Positions 43,374 to 52,710 of a stretch of DNA of 64,000 nucleotides are shown in pieces. The position numbers and the translations under genes were made by a program. Origin of the DNA: Sva-07 sp963716095. Its GTDB lineage: Bacteria > Actinomycetota > Acidimicrobiia > Acidimicrobiales > Ilumatobacteraceae. Location of the stretch: positions 251,287-315,286 of the forward strand of contig CAVQSV010000011.1 of the NCBI GenBank assembly GCA_963716095.1. The letters run 5' to 3'. How positions within the stretch are numbered: the first letter of the stretch is position 1; each line of letters opens with the position of its first letter. The notes below the pieces were generated by a model that was not told where the DNA came from, made no database searches, and saw only the letters and a program-made list of their open reading frames with translations.

Positions 43374-43802
43374 ATGAGCTACCCGACGATCGACGACCTC
43401 CTCCACGCCTACGCCGACGCTGTCGTGCGCCGAGATGCCGACCAGTGGATCTCGACCTGGGCGACCGATGCGGTGTGGGAGCTCGGCAAAGGCCGCCGGG
43501 TGGAGGGTGCCGACGCCATCTTGTCGCTCTGGAATTCGGCCATGGACGGCTTCACCGCGGTGATCCAGAACGTCGTCAACCGCACCGCCGACCTCGACGC
43601 CGCCGCCGGTACCGGGTCGGGGCGCTGTTACATCATCGAACACTGGTGCCGCGCCGACGACTCGCGCGGGCTCCTGCTCGCCTACTACGACGACCTGTAC
43701 GTCCACCGTGACGGCGGTTGGCAATTCGCCAGTCGTGAGCTGGTCGTGCAATACGCCGGTCCTGCGGACCTGTCCGCCCCTTTCCTGAACGCCTGGAGCT
43801 GA
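43374..43802 (+). CDS. SnoaL-like/NTF2-fold protein
   Basis: A 142-residue NTF2-like protein: TIDDLLHAYADAVVRRDADQW at the N-terminus, YIIEHWCRADDSRGLLLAYY and DLYVHRDGGWQFASRELV at the C-terminus. It sits between the Rieske alpha gene and the ligase in one operon, the position of a ring-hydroxylating beta subunit, but could instead be a dehydratase or isomerase. It ends 3 bp before the ligase start. Confidence 0.78.
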   Translation: MSYPTIDDLLHAYADAVVRRDADQWISTWATDAVWELGKGRRVEGADAILSLWNSAMDGFTAVIQNVVNRTADLDAAAGTGSGRCYIIEHWCRADDSRGLLLAYYDDLYVHRDGGWQFASRELVVQYAGPADLSAPFLNAWS

Positions 43803-43805
43803 TCG

Positions 43806-45368
43806 ATGTCGACCCTGACTGCACCATTTGCCGCCGAACGCGGCAACGACCTCGCCCTCGCCGACGACACCGGCAGCCGCACCTGGGCCGAACTCGACGA
43901 GCGGGTCAATCGGCTGATCGACAGCTTCCGCTCTGCCGGCATCGGACCCGGCGACACCATCTCGGTGGTGGCGGGCAACTGCAACGAATGGCTCGAGGTG
44001 GCATTTGCCTGTTCGTCGAGCGGCATCACGTTCGTGCCCGTCAACTGGCACTTCGTGGCCCGCGAGATCGCCTACATCCTCGACGACTCCGGCTCGAAGG
44101 CAGTGGTCGTCGGCCATCAGTTCCTCGACAACGCCATCAAGGCGCTCGACGAGCACGACTGCCCCACCGTCGAACTGGCGCTCGTGATCGGCGCACCGAC
44201 CACCGGCCGATTCCAGAACTTCGACGGCTTCCTCGCCGGTGGCTCGCCCGACGAGCCGGAGAACCAGACCTTCGGTGGCCCGATGTTCTACACGAGCGGC
44301 ACCACCGGCAACCCGAAGGGCGTTCGCAGTTCGCTGTCGGCGATGCCCGAGGGCAGCGACCCGGCGATCTGGCAGCTCGTCGGTGCTGGGTTCGCCGACC
44401 TGGTCGAGGGCAACGGTGTCACCGTGCTGTGCGGGCCGTTCTACCACTCGGCGCAGTGGGCGTACTCGTTCCTCCCGATGATCACGGGGTCGGCGACGGT
44501 GATGCAGCACAAGTACGACAGCGCCGGCGTGCTCGATCTCATCGATCAGTATCGGGCGACGAACATCCATCTCGTGCCCACGCAGATGAAGCGCCTGGTC
44601 GACCTGCCCCCAGACGTCAAGGAGCGCTTCGACGGTTCGTCACTGCAGCTCGTGCTGCACGGTGCCGCACCGTGCCCGCCGGCGGTGAAGCGGGCGATGA
44701 TCGAATGGTGGGGGCCGGTCATCTCGGAGTACTACGGCTCGACCGAGGGGTCGGTGATCACGATGATCGACTCCGAACAGTGGCTTGCCAAGGGCGGCAG
44801 CGTCGGACTGCCGATGCCCGGCAAGGAGGTCATCGTCGTCGGCGCCGACGGGTCGCGCCTCGGCCCGAACGAATCGGGCACCCTGTACTTCCGTGATGCG
44901 ATGGGGATGGACTTCGAGTACCACAACGCTCCTGACAAGACCACCGACGTGCACCTCGAACCCGGCGTCTTCACCACCGGCGACGTCGGCTACCTCGACG
45001 ACGACGGCTACCTCTGGCTGAGCGACCGCAAGATCGACATGATCATCTCCGGCGGCGTCAACATCTATCCCGCCGAGATCGAGGGGGTGCTGGCCGGGCA
45101 CGATCTCGTCGGTGACGCCGCGGTGATCGGTGTGCCGAACGAGGAGTTCGGCGAGGAGGTCAAGGCGATCGTCGTGCCCAACGACGGTGTCACCGCCGAC
45201 GACGATCTCCGCACGACGCTGGCGACGTACTGCCGCGAGAACCTCGCCGGCTTCAAGGTGCCCCGATCGATCGACTTCGTCGACGAACTCCCCCGCACCG
45301 GTACCGGCAAGATTCAGAAGGCCAAGCTTCGCGACCCGTTCTGGGAAGGCCGCGACCGCCAGATCTGA
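43806..45368 (+). CDS. AMP-forming acyl-CoA synthetase/ligase
   Basis: A 520-residue ANL ligase: MFYTSGTTGNPKGVRS (about 161-176), YGSTEGSVITM, VFTTGDVGYLDDDGYLWLSDRK, GGVNIYPAEIEG and C-terminal GTGKIQKAKLRD with the catalytic lysine. The pattern is close to actinobacterial FadD-type ligases of sterol or terpenoid catabolism, and to the ligase at 26404-27966. Last gene of the VOC-Rieske-SnoaL-ligase operon. The specific acid is unknown. Confidence 0.88.
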   Translation: MSTLTAPFAAERGNDLALADDTGSRTWAELDERVNRLIDSFRSAGIGPGDTISVVAGNCNEWLEVAFACSSSGITFVPVNWHFVAREIAYILDDSGSKAVVVGHQFLDNAIKALDEHDCPTVELALVIGAPTTGRFQNFDGFLAGGSPDEPENQTFGGPMFYTSGTTGNPKGVRSSLSAMPEGSDPAIWQLVGAGFADLVEGNGVTVLCGPFYHSAQWAYSFLPMITGSATVMQHKYDSAGVLDLIDQYRATNIHLVPTQMKRLVDLPPDVKERFDGSSLQLVLHGAAPCPPAVKRAMIEWWGPVISEYYGSTEGSVITMIDSEQWLAKGGSVGLPMPGKEVIVVGADGSRLGPNESGTLYFRDAMGMDFEYHNAPDKTTDVHLEPGVFTTGDVGYLDDDGYLWLSDRKIDMIISGGVNIYPAEIEGVLAGHDLVGDAAVIGVPNEEFGEEVKAIVVPNDGVTADDDLRTTLATYCRENLAGFKVPRSIDFVDELPRTGTGKIQKAKLRDPFWEGRDRQI

Positions 45369-45383
45369 CCCCACCTCACGTGC

Positions 45384-45421
45384 GATGAGCGAACCACGCA
45401 GATCTGGGGTGTTCGCTCACC
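45384..45421 (+). repeat. 38-bp GATGAG palindrome, type A copy 13 (single)
   Basis: Arms GATGAGCGAA and TTCGCTCACC (the last T is C), loop GCAGATCTGGG. It lies between convergent genes and holds the stop codon of the ThuA-like gene (45417-45419). Confidence 0.85.
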
Positions 45422-46217
45422 GGTCGGGGATGGTGGCGGCCCAGGCGATGGCGTTGGAGAGGACACGGCGGTACGTCGGGTCCGCGTAGGTCTGCGGGCC
45501 GTCTCCGAACTGCAGATAGGCGATCGGCGAACGCCCGACGGTCTTGGTCCACGCGACGAGGTTGCTGCCCGGCGGATGGCTCCAACCGGTGCGGTCGTTT
45601 CTCGTCCCCCGGATGGCCCGATCGGCGCTGTAGAAGTTGGTGTCGACGAAGTCGTACGTACTGCGCATCAACGGTTCGACGTCGTCTTCGAACACGTGCG
45701 AGAGGTACAGCTCGTCGGTGATGTCGAACCTCGGGTCGATCCCTTCGCAGATCGGGTGAGCCGGGTCGACGACCTCGACGGTGTGGGTGACGTCGTGGCG
45801 GTAGCCGGAGTCGGGGAAGCCGCTGCCGTGCACCGTGGCCGGCTGATACAGGAATCGTCCGCCGACGATGTCGCCGTACTCCTCCCAGGCCGGCCAGCCG
45901 GCCACGGCGTGATGGAGGAACACCATTCCCTTGCCCCGTTCGAGGAGCGCCCGGAACCGCTCCGGGTACCCCACCGGCGGCGGATCGAACCGCGCCGGCG
46001 GATCCGCCCGGGTGAAGGTGATGCCCGGCATGTCGTACATCACGAACACGTCGAAGTCCGCGGCACGGGCAGGCTCGACCAGCTCCAGTGCGTCGGGATG
46101 CTCGACGTGCGTCCACTCGATGGCGGCGTTCGCCTCGAACACCTCGAAGAACGCCGGGGCGTCGAACGGATGCCCCTTCGTGACCACCGCAACGCGAGTC
46201 CGTTCCGAGCTCGTCAT
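45417..46217 (-). CDS. ThuA-like domain protein
   Basis: A 266-residue ThuA/GATase1-like protein: RVAVVTKGHPFDAPAFFEVFE at the N-terminus is split by the usual first strand and helix, then FDVFVMYDMPGITF, GKGMVFLHHAVAGWPAWEEYGDIVGGRF and PIAYLQFGDGPQTY. The ELYLSHVFEDDVEPL segment parallels ELYLSEH in the ThuA protein at 5113-5865. Start at 46217 (MTSSERTRV) is preferred to an ATG at 46253 that would extend into a palindrome. Its stop lies within a palindrome. Confidence 0.78.
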   Translation of the reverse strand: MTSSERTRVAVVTKGHPFDAPAFFEVFEANAAIEWTHVEHPDALELVEPARAADFDVFVMYDMPGITFTRADPPARFDPPPVGYPERFRALLERGKGMVFLHHAVAGWPAWEEYGDIVGGRFLYQPATVHGSGFPDSGYRHDVTHTVEVVDPAHPICEGIDPRFDITDELYLSHVFEDDVEPLMRSTYDFVDTNFYSADRAIRGTRNDRTGWSHPPGSNLVAWTKTVGRSPIAYLQFGDGPQTYADPTYRRVLSNAIAWAATIPDR

Positions 46218-46235
46218 GCCCGCAACGTACCGAGC

Positions 46236-46273
46236 GATGAGCGAACGAACCACATACGGCCACTTCGCTCATC
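46236..46273 (-). repeat. 38-bp GATGAG palindrome, type A copy 14 (single)
   Basis: Arms GATGAGCGAA and TTCGCTCATC, core ACCACATACGG (reverse orientation). It is the only copy in a divergent promoter gap, between the starts at 46217 and 46318. Confidence 0.9.
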
Positions 46274-46317
46274 GCTCGGCTGCGTCCGCGGCGTCGGATG
46301 GGTGCCAACATCGGCTG

Positions 46318-47160
46318 ATGTCCGACGACGTGCTGCTGGTTGACGACCCACTCCCCCGTGTACGACGACTCACCCTGAATCGACCCGAGAAGCGAAACGC
46401 ACTCAACGATGCGCTCCGCGGGGCGCTGTTCGACGAACTGCGTCGCGCCGACCGAGACCGCGACGTCTCGGTGATCGTCGTCCGAGGCGCCGGGCCGGCC
46501 TTCTGCGCCGGCTACGAACTCGGCGCACCGAACACCGACGTCGAACGTTCGATCGCCAAACAGGACGGATGGTGGAGTCGTCATGTCGTCAACAACTGGT
46601 TCGAGATGTGGGACATGCCGACGCCGATCATCGGTCAGGTACACGGCTACTGCCTCGCAGGCGGCAGCGAACTCGCGGCGGCGTGCGACCTCGTCTACGT
46701 CGCAGACGACGCGAAGATCGGCTATCCGCCGGTGCGGCTGATGTCACCGCCCGACATGCAGTGGCAGACCTGGCTGATGGGGCTCCGTCGCGGCATGGAA
46801 GCGCTGCTCACCGGTGACGCGATGAGCGGCACCGAGGCGGTGGCCGCCGGCATGGCCAACCGGGCGCATCCGGCCGACGAACTCGACGACGCGGTGCTCG
46901 CCGTTGCCGAACGTGTTGCCAAGATCCCGATCGAACTGCTCGCCCTCAACAAGCGCGCCGCACATCGGGCGATGGAGGCGCAGGGCATCCGTACCGGAAT
47001 CCGGGCAACCGCCGAGATCCAGGCGTTGGGCTTCCATCAGCCACCGTCGATCGAGTACCTCCAGTCGTTTGCGAAAGTCGGCGTCTCGCAGGCACTGAGC
47101 GAACGCGACGCGAAGTTCAGCGACTACCGCGAGCGCGACGAGGCCGGATCAGGAGACTGA
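46318..47160 (+). CDS. enoyl-CoA hydratase/isomerase family protein
   Basis: A 280-residue crotonase-fold protein: RRLTLNRPEKRNALNDAL near residues 15-32, AFCAGYELG near 61-69 (first oxyanion NH), and GYCLAGGSELAAACDLVYVAD near 101-121. The catalytic glutamates of classic hydratases are not both obvious, so isomerase or hydrolase activity is possible. It probably acts on the CoA ester made by the ligase two genes downstream. A 63-bp gap separates it from the PEP-utilising gene. Confidence 0.85.
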   Translation: MSDDVLLVDDPLPRVRRLTLNRPEKRNALNDALRGALFDELRRADRDRDVSVIVVRGAGPAFCAGYELGAPNTDVERSIAKQDGWWSRHVVNNWFEMWDMPTPIIGQVHGYCLAGGSELAAACDLVYVADDAKIGYPPVRLMSPPDMQWQTWLMGLRRGMEALLTGDAMSGTEAVAAGMANRAHPADELDDAVLAVAERVAKIPIELLALNKRAAHRAMEAQGIRTGIRATAEIQALGFHQPPSIEYLQSFAKVGVSQALSERDAKFSDYRERDEAGSGD

Positions 47161-47223
47161 ATTGCGCGCTGGCTATGGTGGCCGACGTACTGGGGAAACG
47201 TCTGAAGAGCTGGGGAACACACC

Positions 47224-48978
47224 ATGAACGACCGCGCAAACACCACCGAGTGGATCGGTGACTCGACACTGGGGGAACGGTTCCCGGCGTGGACGCGAGG
47301 CAACGCTGCCGACGTGTTTCCCGACCCGTTCAGCCCGCTCGGCAAGTCACTGGTGCTGCAGGACGGCATGTCGCCCGGCTTGCGCGACGCGTACATCGAT
47401 CTCGGTGCGCTGAGCTACGACGAATTCGAGAACCCCGAAGCACCCGACCTGTTCAAGATGTTCGGTGGGTACGTCTACAACCCGCTGACCATGACGCGCA
47501 TCCTGGGCGCCCGGATGCCGGGAGCGTCGCCCGAGATGATCGACCAGGCCTTCTTCGACGAGCGCGATGAAGTGCCCCCGTACGAAGAACAGCCCTGGCA
47601 CGTCTCGCCAGAGCACGAGGCCAAACTCGGCGAGTCGATGGCGTGGTCGATGTCGGCTGCCGAGCTGCCGGAACTCGACGCCGACCGCCGGCTGGTGCGG
47701 TCACTGCGTGAGCACCGACCCGACCTGTCCACGCTGACCGATGCCGCGCTGCTCGCTCGCGCCAGGTCGATGGCACCCGTGCTGCAACAGACCTTCGAGA
47801 ACGCGATGCGCGTGTCGTCGATGGCACCGAACGGGCCCGGCGCGCTCGGCGCGGTGTGTGAGGCCATCGGCGACCCCACCCTGTCGATCCGCCTGCTCGC
47901 CGGCATCGAGGTCGACTCCGGAGCACCGTCGCATGCGATGTGGAAGCTCGGCCGACTTGCTGGCGCCTCCGCCGAGGTCTCCGCAGCATTCGACGCCGGG
48001 CCCGACCAGGTACTCGATGTACTTCGGGCGTCCGACTCCGCCGAGGCACGCGAGTTCCTCGAGCAGTTCGACACGTTCCTGTTCGAGCACGGCGCTCGAG
48101 CACAGAACGAGTACGACCCCTACTCGACGTCGTGGGAGGTCAAGCCACGGATCGCCTTGGCCGCGATCGATCTGATGCGGCGCTCCGACGAGTCGCAGGC
48201 ACCGACCAACCGCACCGGTGCGTCGGTCGTCGAGCGCGACCGAATCGTTGCCGACATCCGGGCCAAGATCGCCGACGACCCGGAAACCGCCGGCCTGTTC
48301 GAAGCAGCCCTGCAGTCTGCGCAGGTCTTCCTGAGCGGCCGGGAACGGGCCAAGACCAACGTCGTGACCGTCATCAACGAGATGCGCGTCGCCCTCAGAG
48401 AGTTCGGCCGTCGCCTCGTGGAGCGCGGTGTGATCGACGAAGTCGGCCAGATCTTCATGGTCACCAACGCCGAACTCGACCGCGTCCGCCTGCACCCCGA
48501 CACGATGAAGGCTGTCATTGCCGAGCGGTGGGAGACCTTCCAGTCGCTGTTCGACTACGAGCCGGTCTTCATCGTCAACGGCCGAGTGCCCGCACTGTCG
48601 GAGATGACCAGGCGGGGCGACAAGGGTCTGGCGCAGTCGACCGCCGGCACCGTACTGACGGGCGCAGCCGGCTCTGGCGGAACCGCAACAGGGCGGGCAC
48701 GTGTGATTCTGGATGCCGCCGATCCCGCCGGGCTCGAGCCGGGCGACATCCTGGTGGCGCCGCAGACCGACCCCTCATGGGTGCCGCTGTTCGTCCCAGC
48801 AGCCGGCGTCGTCGTCAACGTCGGAGCGATGGGTAGTCACGCGATGATCGTGTCACGCGAACTCGGCGTGCCGTGCGTGGCGTCGGTGGCCGACGCCACC
48901 GAGATCATCCCCGACGGCGCCACGATCACCGTCGATGGCAGCGCCGGCACCGTGACCATCGACGCGCTGCCCGCCTGA
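47224..48978 (+). CDS. PEP-utilising enzyme, swivel-domain protein without ATP-grasp (paralogue)
   Basis: A 584-residue paralogue of the protein at 15476-17239. The N-terminus again reads WTRGNAADVFPDPFSPLG, with GYVYNPLTMTRILGARMPG near 79-97 matching GYFYNQLSLPRTMGARMPG in the other. The C-terminal swivel domain has DILVAPQTDPSWVPLF and GAMGSHAMIVSRELGVPC with phospho-acceptor His539. No ATP-grasp domain is present. It ends 4 bp before an acyl-CoA ligase gene. The substrate is unknown; a phosphotransfer role with a trans-acting kinase is inferred. Confidence 0.78.
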   Translation: MNDRANTTEWIGDSTLGERFPAWTRGNAADVFPDPFSPLGKSLVLQDGMSPGLRDAYIDLGALSYDEFENPEAPDLFKMFGGYVYNPLTMTRILGARMPGASPEMIDQAFFDERDEVPPYEEQPWHVSPEHEAKLGESMAWSMSAAELPELDADRRLVRSLREHRPDLSTLTDAALLARARSMAPVLQQTFENAMRVSSMAPNGPGALGAVCEAIGDPTLSIRLLAGIEVDSGAPSHAMWKLGRLAGASAEVSAAFDAGPDQVLDVLRASDSAEAREFLEQFDTFLFEHGARAQNEYDPYSTSWEVKPRIALAAIDLMRRSDESQAPTNRTGASVVERDRIVADIRAKIADDPETAGLFEAALQSAQVFLSGRERAKTNVVTVINEMRVALREFGRRLVERGVIDEVGQIFMVTNAELDRVRLHPDTMKAVIAERWETFQSLFDYEPVFIVNGRVPALSEMTRRGDKGLAQSTAGTVLTGAAGSGGTATGRARVILDAADPAGLEPGDILVAPQTDPSWVPLFVPAAGVVVNVGAMGSHAMIVSRELGVPCVASVADATEIIPDGATITVDGSAGTVTIDALPA

Positions 48979-48982
48979 CGCC

Positions 48983-50663
48983 GTGACCGATACCTCATCT
49001 CAGGCTGAATTCAGCCTCGCCGAGGTGCACGAGGCGATCGCCGCCACGCGCCCAGACGACGACTGCCTCGTGTTCCGCGATCAGCGCTTCACGTGGGCCG
49101 ACGTCACCGAGCGGACCCGGCGGCTCGCGAACCACCTGATCAGCGAAGGCCTCGGTGTCACCACCGAACGCTCCGGTCTCGCCGGGCACGAGAGCGGACA
49201 GGATCACCTCGCGATCTACCTCCACAACGGCAACGAGTACCTCGAGTCGATGCTCGGCGCGCTCGAAAGCCCGGGTGGCGTCGCTCAACGTCAACTACCG
49301 CTACGTCGCCGAAGAACTGCTGTATCTGCTCAACGACTCGCAGGCCAGCGCGGTCGTCGTCCACTCGGCGTTCACCCCCACGCTCGCCGAGGTACTCGAT
49401 CAGCTGCCACGCCTCAGGGTGATCCTCCAGGTGCCCGACGAGTCCGGGCATCCGCTGCTGCCCGGCGCTGTCTGGTACGAGGACGCCCTCGCCGCGGCCT
49501 CGCCGGAGCGCCCCGACGTCGAGTGGAGCCCCGACGACCTGTACATGCTCTACACCGGCGGCACGACCGGCATGCCCAAGGGAGTGATGTGGCGCAACGG
49601 TGATGCGATGGTGGAGTGCTTCGGTGGATCGAAGACCGCAACGTCGGTCGCCGATTTCATCGCCGAGGCCAACACCGGCCTGCAGGCGCTGCTCGCTCCA
49701 CCGTTCATGCACGGCGCCGGGCATTGGATGAGCTTTCGCACGTGGCTCGGCGGCGGCACCGTGTTCGTGCAGGCGATACCCGAACGACTCGATCCGGTCG
49801 ACATCTGGTCGACGGTCGAACGCGAGCGCGTCAACTTCCTGCTCATCGTCGGCGATGCATTTGCTCGACCGCTCCTCGATGAACTCGAGCACCCGACCAA
49901 CCAGCCGGTCGACGGGACCGGTCGCGGTGCGGGCTACGACCTGTCGTCGCTGACGGTGGTGCTGTCTGGTGGAGCGCCGCTGTCCGCCCCACTCAAGGAC
50001 GAATTCCTCGCCCACCTGCCGACGCTGATGATCGTCGACGGGCTCGGTTCGTCCGAGGCCGGCGGCCAGGTGTCGCAGGTGTCCACCGGGGGCGGATCGA
50101 CGACCGGCACCTTCGAGATCACGCCGGGCAACGTCGTGTTGTCAGCGGACCTCGATCGGGTGCTCGAAGCGGGCGATCCCGAGATCGGTTGGCTCGCCAA
50201 GACGGGACGACTGGCGCTGGGATACCTCGGCGACCCCGACAAGACCGCGCGCACCTACCCGGTCGTCGACGGCGTCCGCTACGCGATCCCCGGCGACCGT
50301 GCCCGATTGCTCGACGGCGACATCGTCGAACTGCATGGCCGCGACTCGGTCACCATCAACTCCGGCGGCGAGAAGATCTTTGCCGAAGAGGTCGAGGCGG
50401 CACTCAAGTCGCACCCCGGTGTCTACGACTGCATCGTGGCCGGCAGACCGAGCGAACGATGGGGCAACGAGGTGGTCGCGATCGTGCGTCTCCGCCGAGG
50501 GTACGACGTGAGCGACGAAGCGTTGCGTGCCGCAGCGGCCGAGCACATCGCGCGCTACAAGTTGCCCAAGGAGATCCGCTACGTCGACGAGATCGTGCGG
50601 TCGCCGAGCGGCAAGGCCGACTATCGCTGGGCCAAGCAGGTCGCCGCCGAACCCGTAGCCTGA
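48983..50663 (+). CDS. AMP-forming acyl-CoA synthetase/ligase (one apparent insertion)
   Basis: With one base removed near 49264 the gene encodes about 559 residues. The N-terminal part (DDDCLVFRDQRFTWADVTER) is in one frame; after SMLGAL the protein continues as KARVASLNVNYRYVAEELLYLL in the next. Motifs: LYMLYTGGTTGMPKGVMWR, INSGGEKIFAEEVEAAL and C-terminal SGKADYRWAKQ. It is a paralogue of the ligase at 13352-14986, and both adjoin a PEP-utilising protein gene. It ends 5 bp before menG. A recent frameshift or a miscall; the rest is intact. Confidence 0.82.
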
Positions 50664-50668
50664 GACGG

Positions 50669-51388
50669 GTGACCGATCCCGCAACGACGCGTCCCTCGTG
50701 GGACACCGAGGAACTCCCCCAGGGCGAGGAGAAGGTCGCCGCCGTCCAAGGGATGTTCGACGCGATCGCCCCGAAGTACGACCGATTGAACCGGATCATC
50801 TCGTTCCGCCTCGACGTGCGTTGGCGAAAGCGAGCCGTTCGCGATCTGGCACTCCCAGCCGGGAGCACCGTGCTCGACCTGGCGAGCGGTACCGGCGACC
50901 TGTGCATCGACCTCGCCGCCGGCGGTGTCGAGCCGATCTCGATGGATCTCAGCTTCGGCATGTTGAGCGCCGACCGGTCGGGTGTGCCCCGCGTCCAGAC
51001 CGACATCTTGCGTCTCCCCGTGCCCGACGCGTCTGTCGACGGCGTGACGTGTGGTTTCGCACTGCGCAACCTGCTCGACCTGCCGACGTTCTTCGACGAA
51101 CTCGGTCGGGTCGTGCGCCCGGGCGGCCGCATCGCGCTCCTCGACGTCAGCGTGCCCAGCAACGCGATGGTGCGCTGGGGCAACGACATCTACTTCGGCA
51201 AGGTGGTTCCGCGAATCGGCGCACTGCTGTCCGATGGCGCGGCCTACCGCTACCTGCCCAAGAGCGTCGCCTATCTTCCGTCCCCCGAGGAGATGCTGAC
51301 ATCGCTGAACGAGGCCGGCTTCGCCGATGCGGTGCACACCCAACTCTCGGGCGGCCTCACACAGTTGATGGTCGCCACCAGGGCCTGA
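50669..51388 (+). CDS. menG: demethylmenaquinone methyltransferase
   Basis: A 239-residue UbiE/MenG class I methyltransferase. The SAM-binding motif is VLDLASGTGDLCIDL near residues 69-83; the N-terminal MFDAIAPKYDRLNRIISFRLDVRWR is the UbiE signature region, and LRPGG-like VVRPGGRIALLD is near 148-159. It methylates demethylmenaquinone to menaquinone with SAM in the last step. The GTG start at 50669 gives VTDPATTRPSW. It is followed 7 bp later by menF, opening the menaquinone cluster. Confidence 0.9.
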   Translation: MTDPATTRPSWDTEELPQGEEKVAAVQGMFDAIAPKYDRLNRIISFRLDVRWRKRAVRDLALPAGSTVLDLASGTGDLCIDLAAGGVEPISMDLSFGMLSADRSGVPRVQTDILRLPVPDASVDGVTCGFALRNLLDLPTFFDELGRVVRPGGRIALLDVSVPSNAMVRWGNDIYFGKVVPRIGALLSDGAAYRYLPKSVAYLPSPEEMLTSLNEAGFADAVHTQLSGGLTQLMVATRA

Positions 51389-51395
51389 GCCAGCG

Positions 51396-52598
51396 ATGAG
51401 AGCCGTCACACGGCCGCTGGCCGACTTCGTCGACGGACCGGTCGACCTCAACGACGTCGCCGGGGGCGACGGCACGCTCTTCGTCCGCAATGCCGTCGGC
51501 GTCGCCGGACTCGGCACGGCGGCGACCGTGCCGGTCGACGAGGCCGCTGACTTCCTCGGCGCGCTCGACCACCACCGAACGGTTCCCGGCGGGGGCCCGG
51601 TGGCGCTGGGTTGCGTGCCGTTCGTTCCCGGATCGCCCGCCGAGCTCGTCGTACCGTCCGTGCAGGTCCGCAAGCAGATCGACGGCGCCACCAGCGTCAC
51701 CGTCGTCGGCGATGTCACCGACGATGCCGTCGTCGACGCCCTCACGCTGCGCACGCCGAGTGCGACGACGGCTGCGAGCTGGTCGATCGAACCCGCCGTC
51801 GACGTCGACGCCTACCTCGCTGCGGTGGCCGCAGCGCGTGATGCGGTGCGAGCCGGCGATCTCACCAAGGCGGTGATCGCCCGCCCGATCGTGGTGCATT
51901 CGAGCGAGCCGATCGACGTTCACGCCGTGCTCCGGCGCCTGCGGGCGTCGTTCGGGTCGAGCTACCGCTACTCCATCGACGGCTTCATCGGCGCGTCACC
52001 CGAACTGCTCGTGGAGGTCGACGGGCCGATCGTTCGATCACACCCGCTCGCGGGAACCGCCCCACGAACCGGCGACGTCGACAACGACGCACGCATCGCC
52101 GCCGAGCTGATCGCCAGCACGAAGAATCAGATCGAACATCGCGTCGTCATCGACGTCGTCCACGACACGTTGCTTCCCTGGGCCAGCTATCTCGATTGGG
52201 AGCCCGAACCGTCGATCGTCACCGTTGCCAACGTGCAACACCTCGGGACGCGCATGGAGGGCATGCTGTCGCAACCGGGGCCGTCGGTGATCGAGTTGGT
52301 GCGGGCCCTCTCGCCCACACCTGCCCTCGGTGGCCACCCGCGCGACGCTGCGATCGAGTTGATCCAGCGGGTGGAAGGCTTCGAACGTGGCCGCTACGGC
52401 GGCGCGGTCGGCTGGGTCGATGCCGACGGCAACGGCAGCTGGGCCGTGGCAATCCGCTGCGCCGAACTCACCGACGATCGCCGTTCCGCGCGCCTCGTCG
52501 CCGGTGGCGGCATCGTCGCCGACAGCGACCCCCTCGCCGAACTCGCCGAGACGCAGGCCAAGTTCCAGGCCATGCTCAGCGCGATCGTGCGGCCCTGA
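51396..52598 (+). CDS. menF: isochorismate synthase
   Basis: A 400-residue chorismate-utilising enzyme: AGDLTKAVIARPI near 151-163, ASPELLVEVDGPIVRSHPLAGTAPR near 201-225, STKNQIEHRVVIDVVHDTL near 244-262 and a C-terminal FERGRYGGAVGWVDADG. It converts chorismate to isochorismate, the first committed step to menaquinone. MenF rather than a salicylate or entB-type synthase is inferred from the adjoining menD, menG, menH, menA and menE. Confidence 0.88.
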   Translation: MRAVTRPLADFVDGPVDLNDVAGGDGTLFVRNAVGVAGLGTAATVPVDEAADFLGALDHHRTVPGGGPVALGCVPFVPGSPAELVVPSVQVRKQIDGATSVTVVGDVTDDAVVDALTLRTPSATTAASWSIEPAVDVDAYLAAVAAARDAVRAGDLTKAVIARPIVVHSSEPIDVHAVLRRLRASFGSSYRYSIDGFIGASPELLVEVDGPIVRSHPLAGTAPRTGDVDNDARIAAELIASTKNQIEHRVVIDVVHDTLLPWASYLDWEPEPSIVTVANVQHLGTRMEGMLSQPGPSVIELVRALSPTPALGGHPRDAAIELIQRVEGFERGRYGGAVGWVDADGNGSWAVAIRCAELTDDRRSARLVAGGGIVADSDPLAELAETQAKFQAMLSAIVRP

Positions 52599-52610
52599 CC
52601 TCTCCAGACC

Positions 52611-52648
52611 GATGAGCGAAGTGGCCGCATCCGGTCCGTTCGCTCATC
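52611..52648 (+). repeat. 38-bp GATGAG palindrome, type A copy 15
   Basis: Arms GATGAGCGAA and TTCGCTCATC, core CCGCATCCGGT. It begins 12 bp after the menF stop, between convergent menF and menD; first of a pair 62 bp apart. Confidence 0.9.
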
Positions 52649-52672
52649 GCCCGGCCCGCACCTCTCCAGACC

Positions 52673-52710
52673 GATGAGCGAAGTGGCCGCATCTGGTCCG
52701 TTCGCTCATC
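52673..52710 (+). repeat. 38-bp GATGAG palindrome, type A copy 16
   Basis: Core CCGCATCTGGT; one base different from copy 15. Its right arm contains the menD stop codon (52706-52708, read on the minus strand). Confidence 0.9.
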
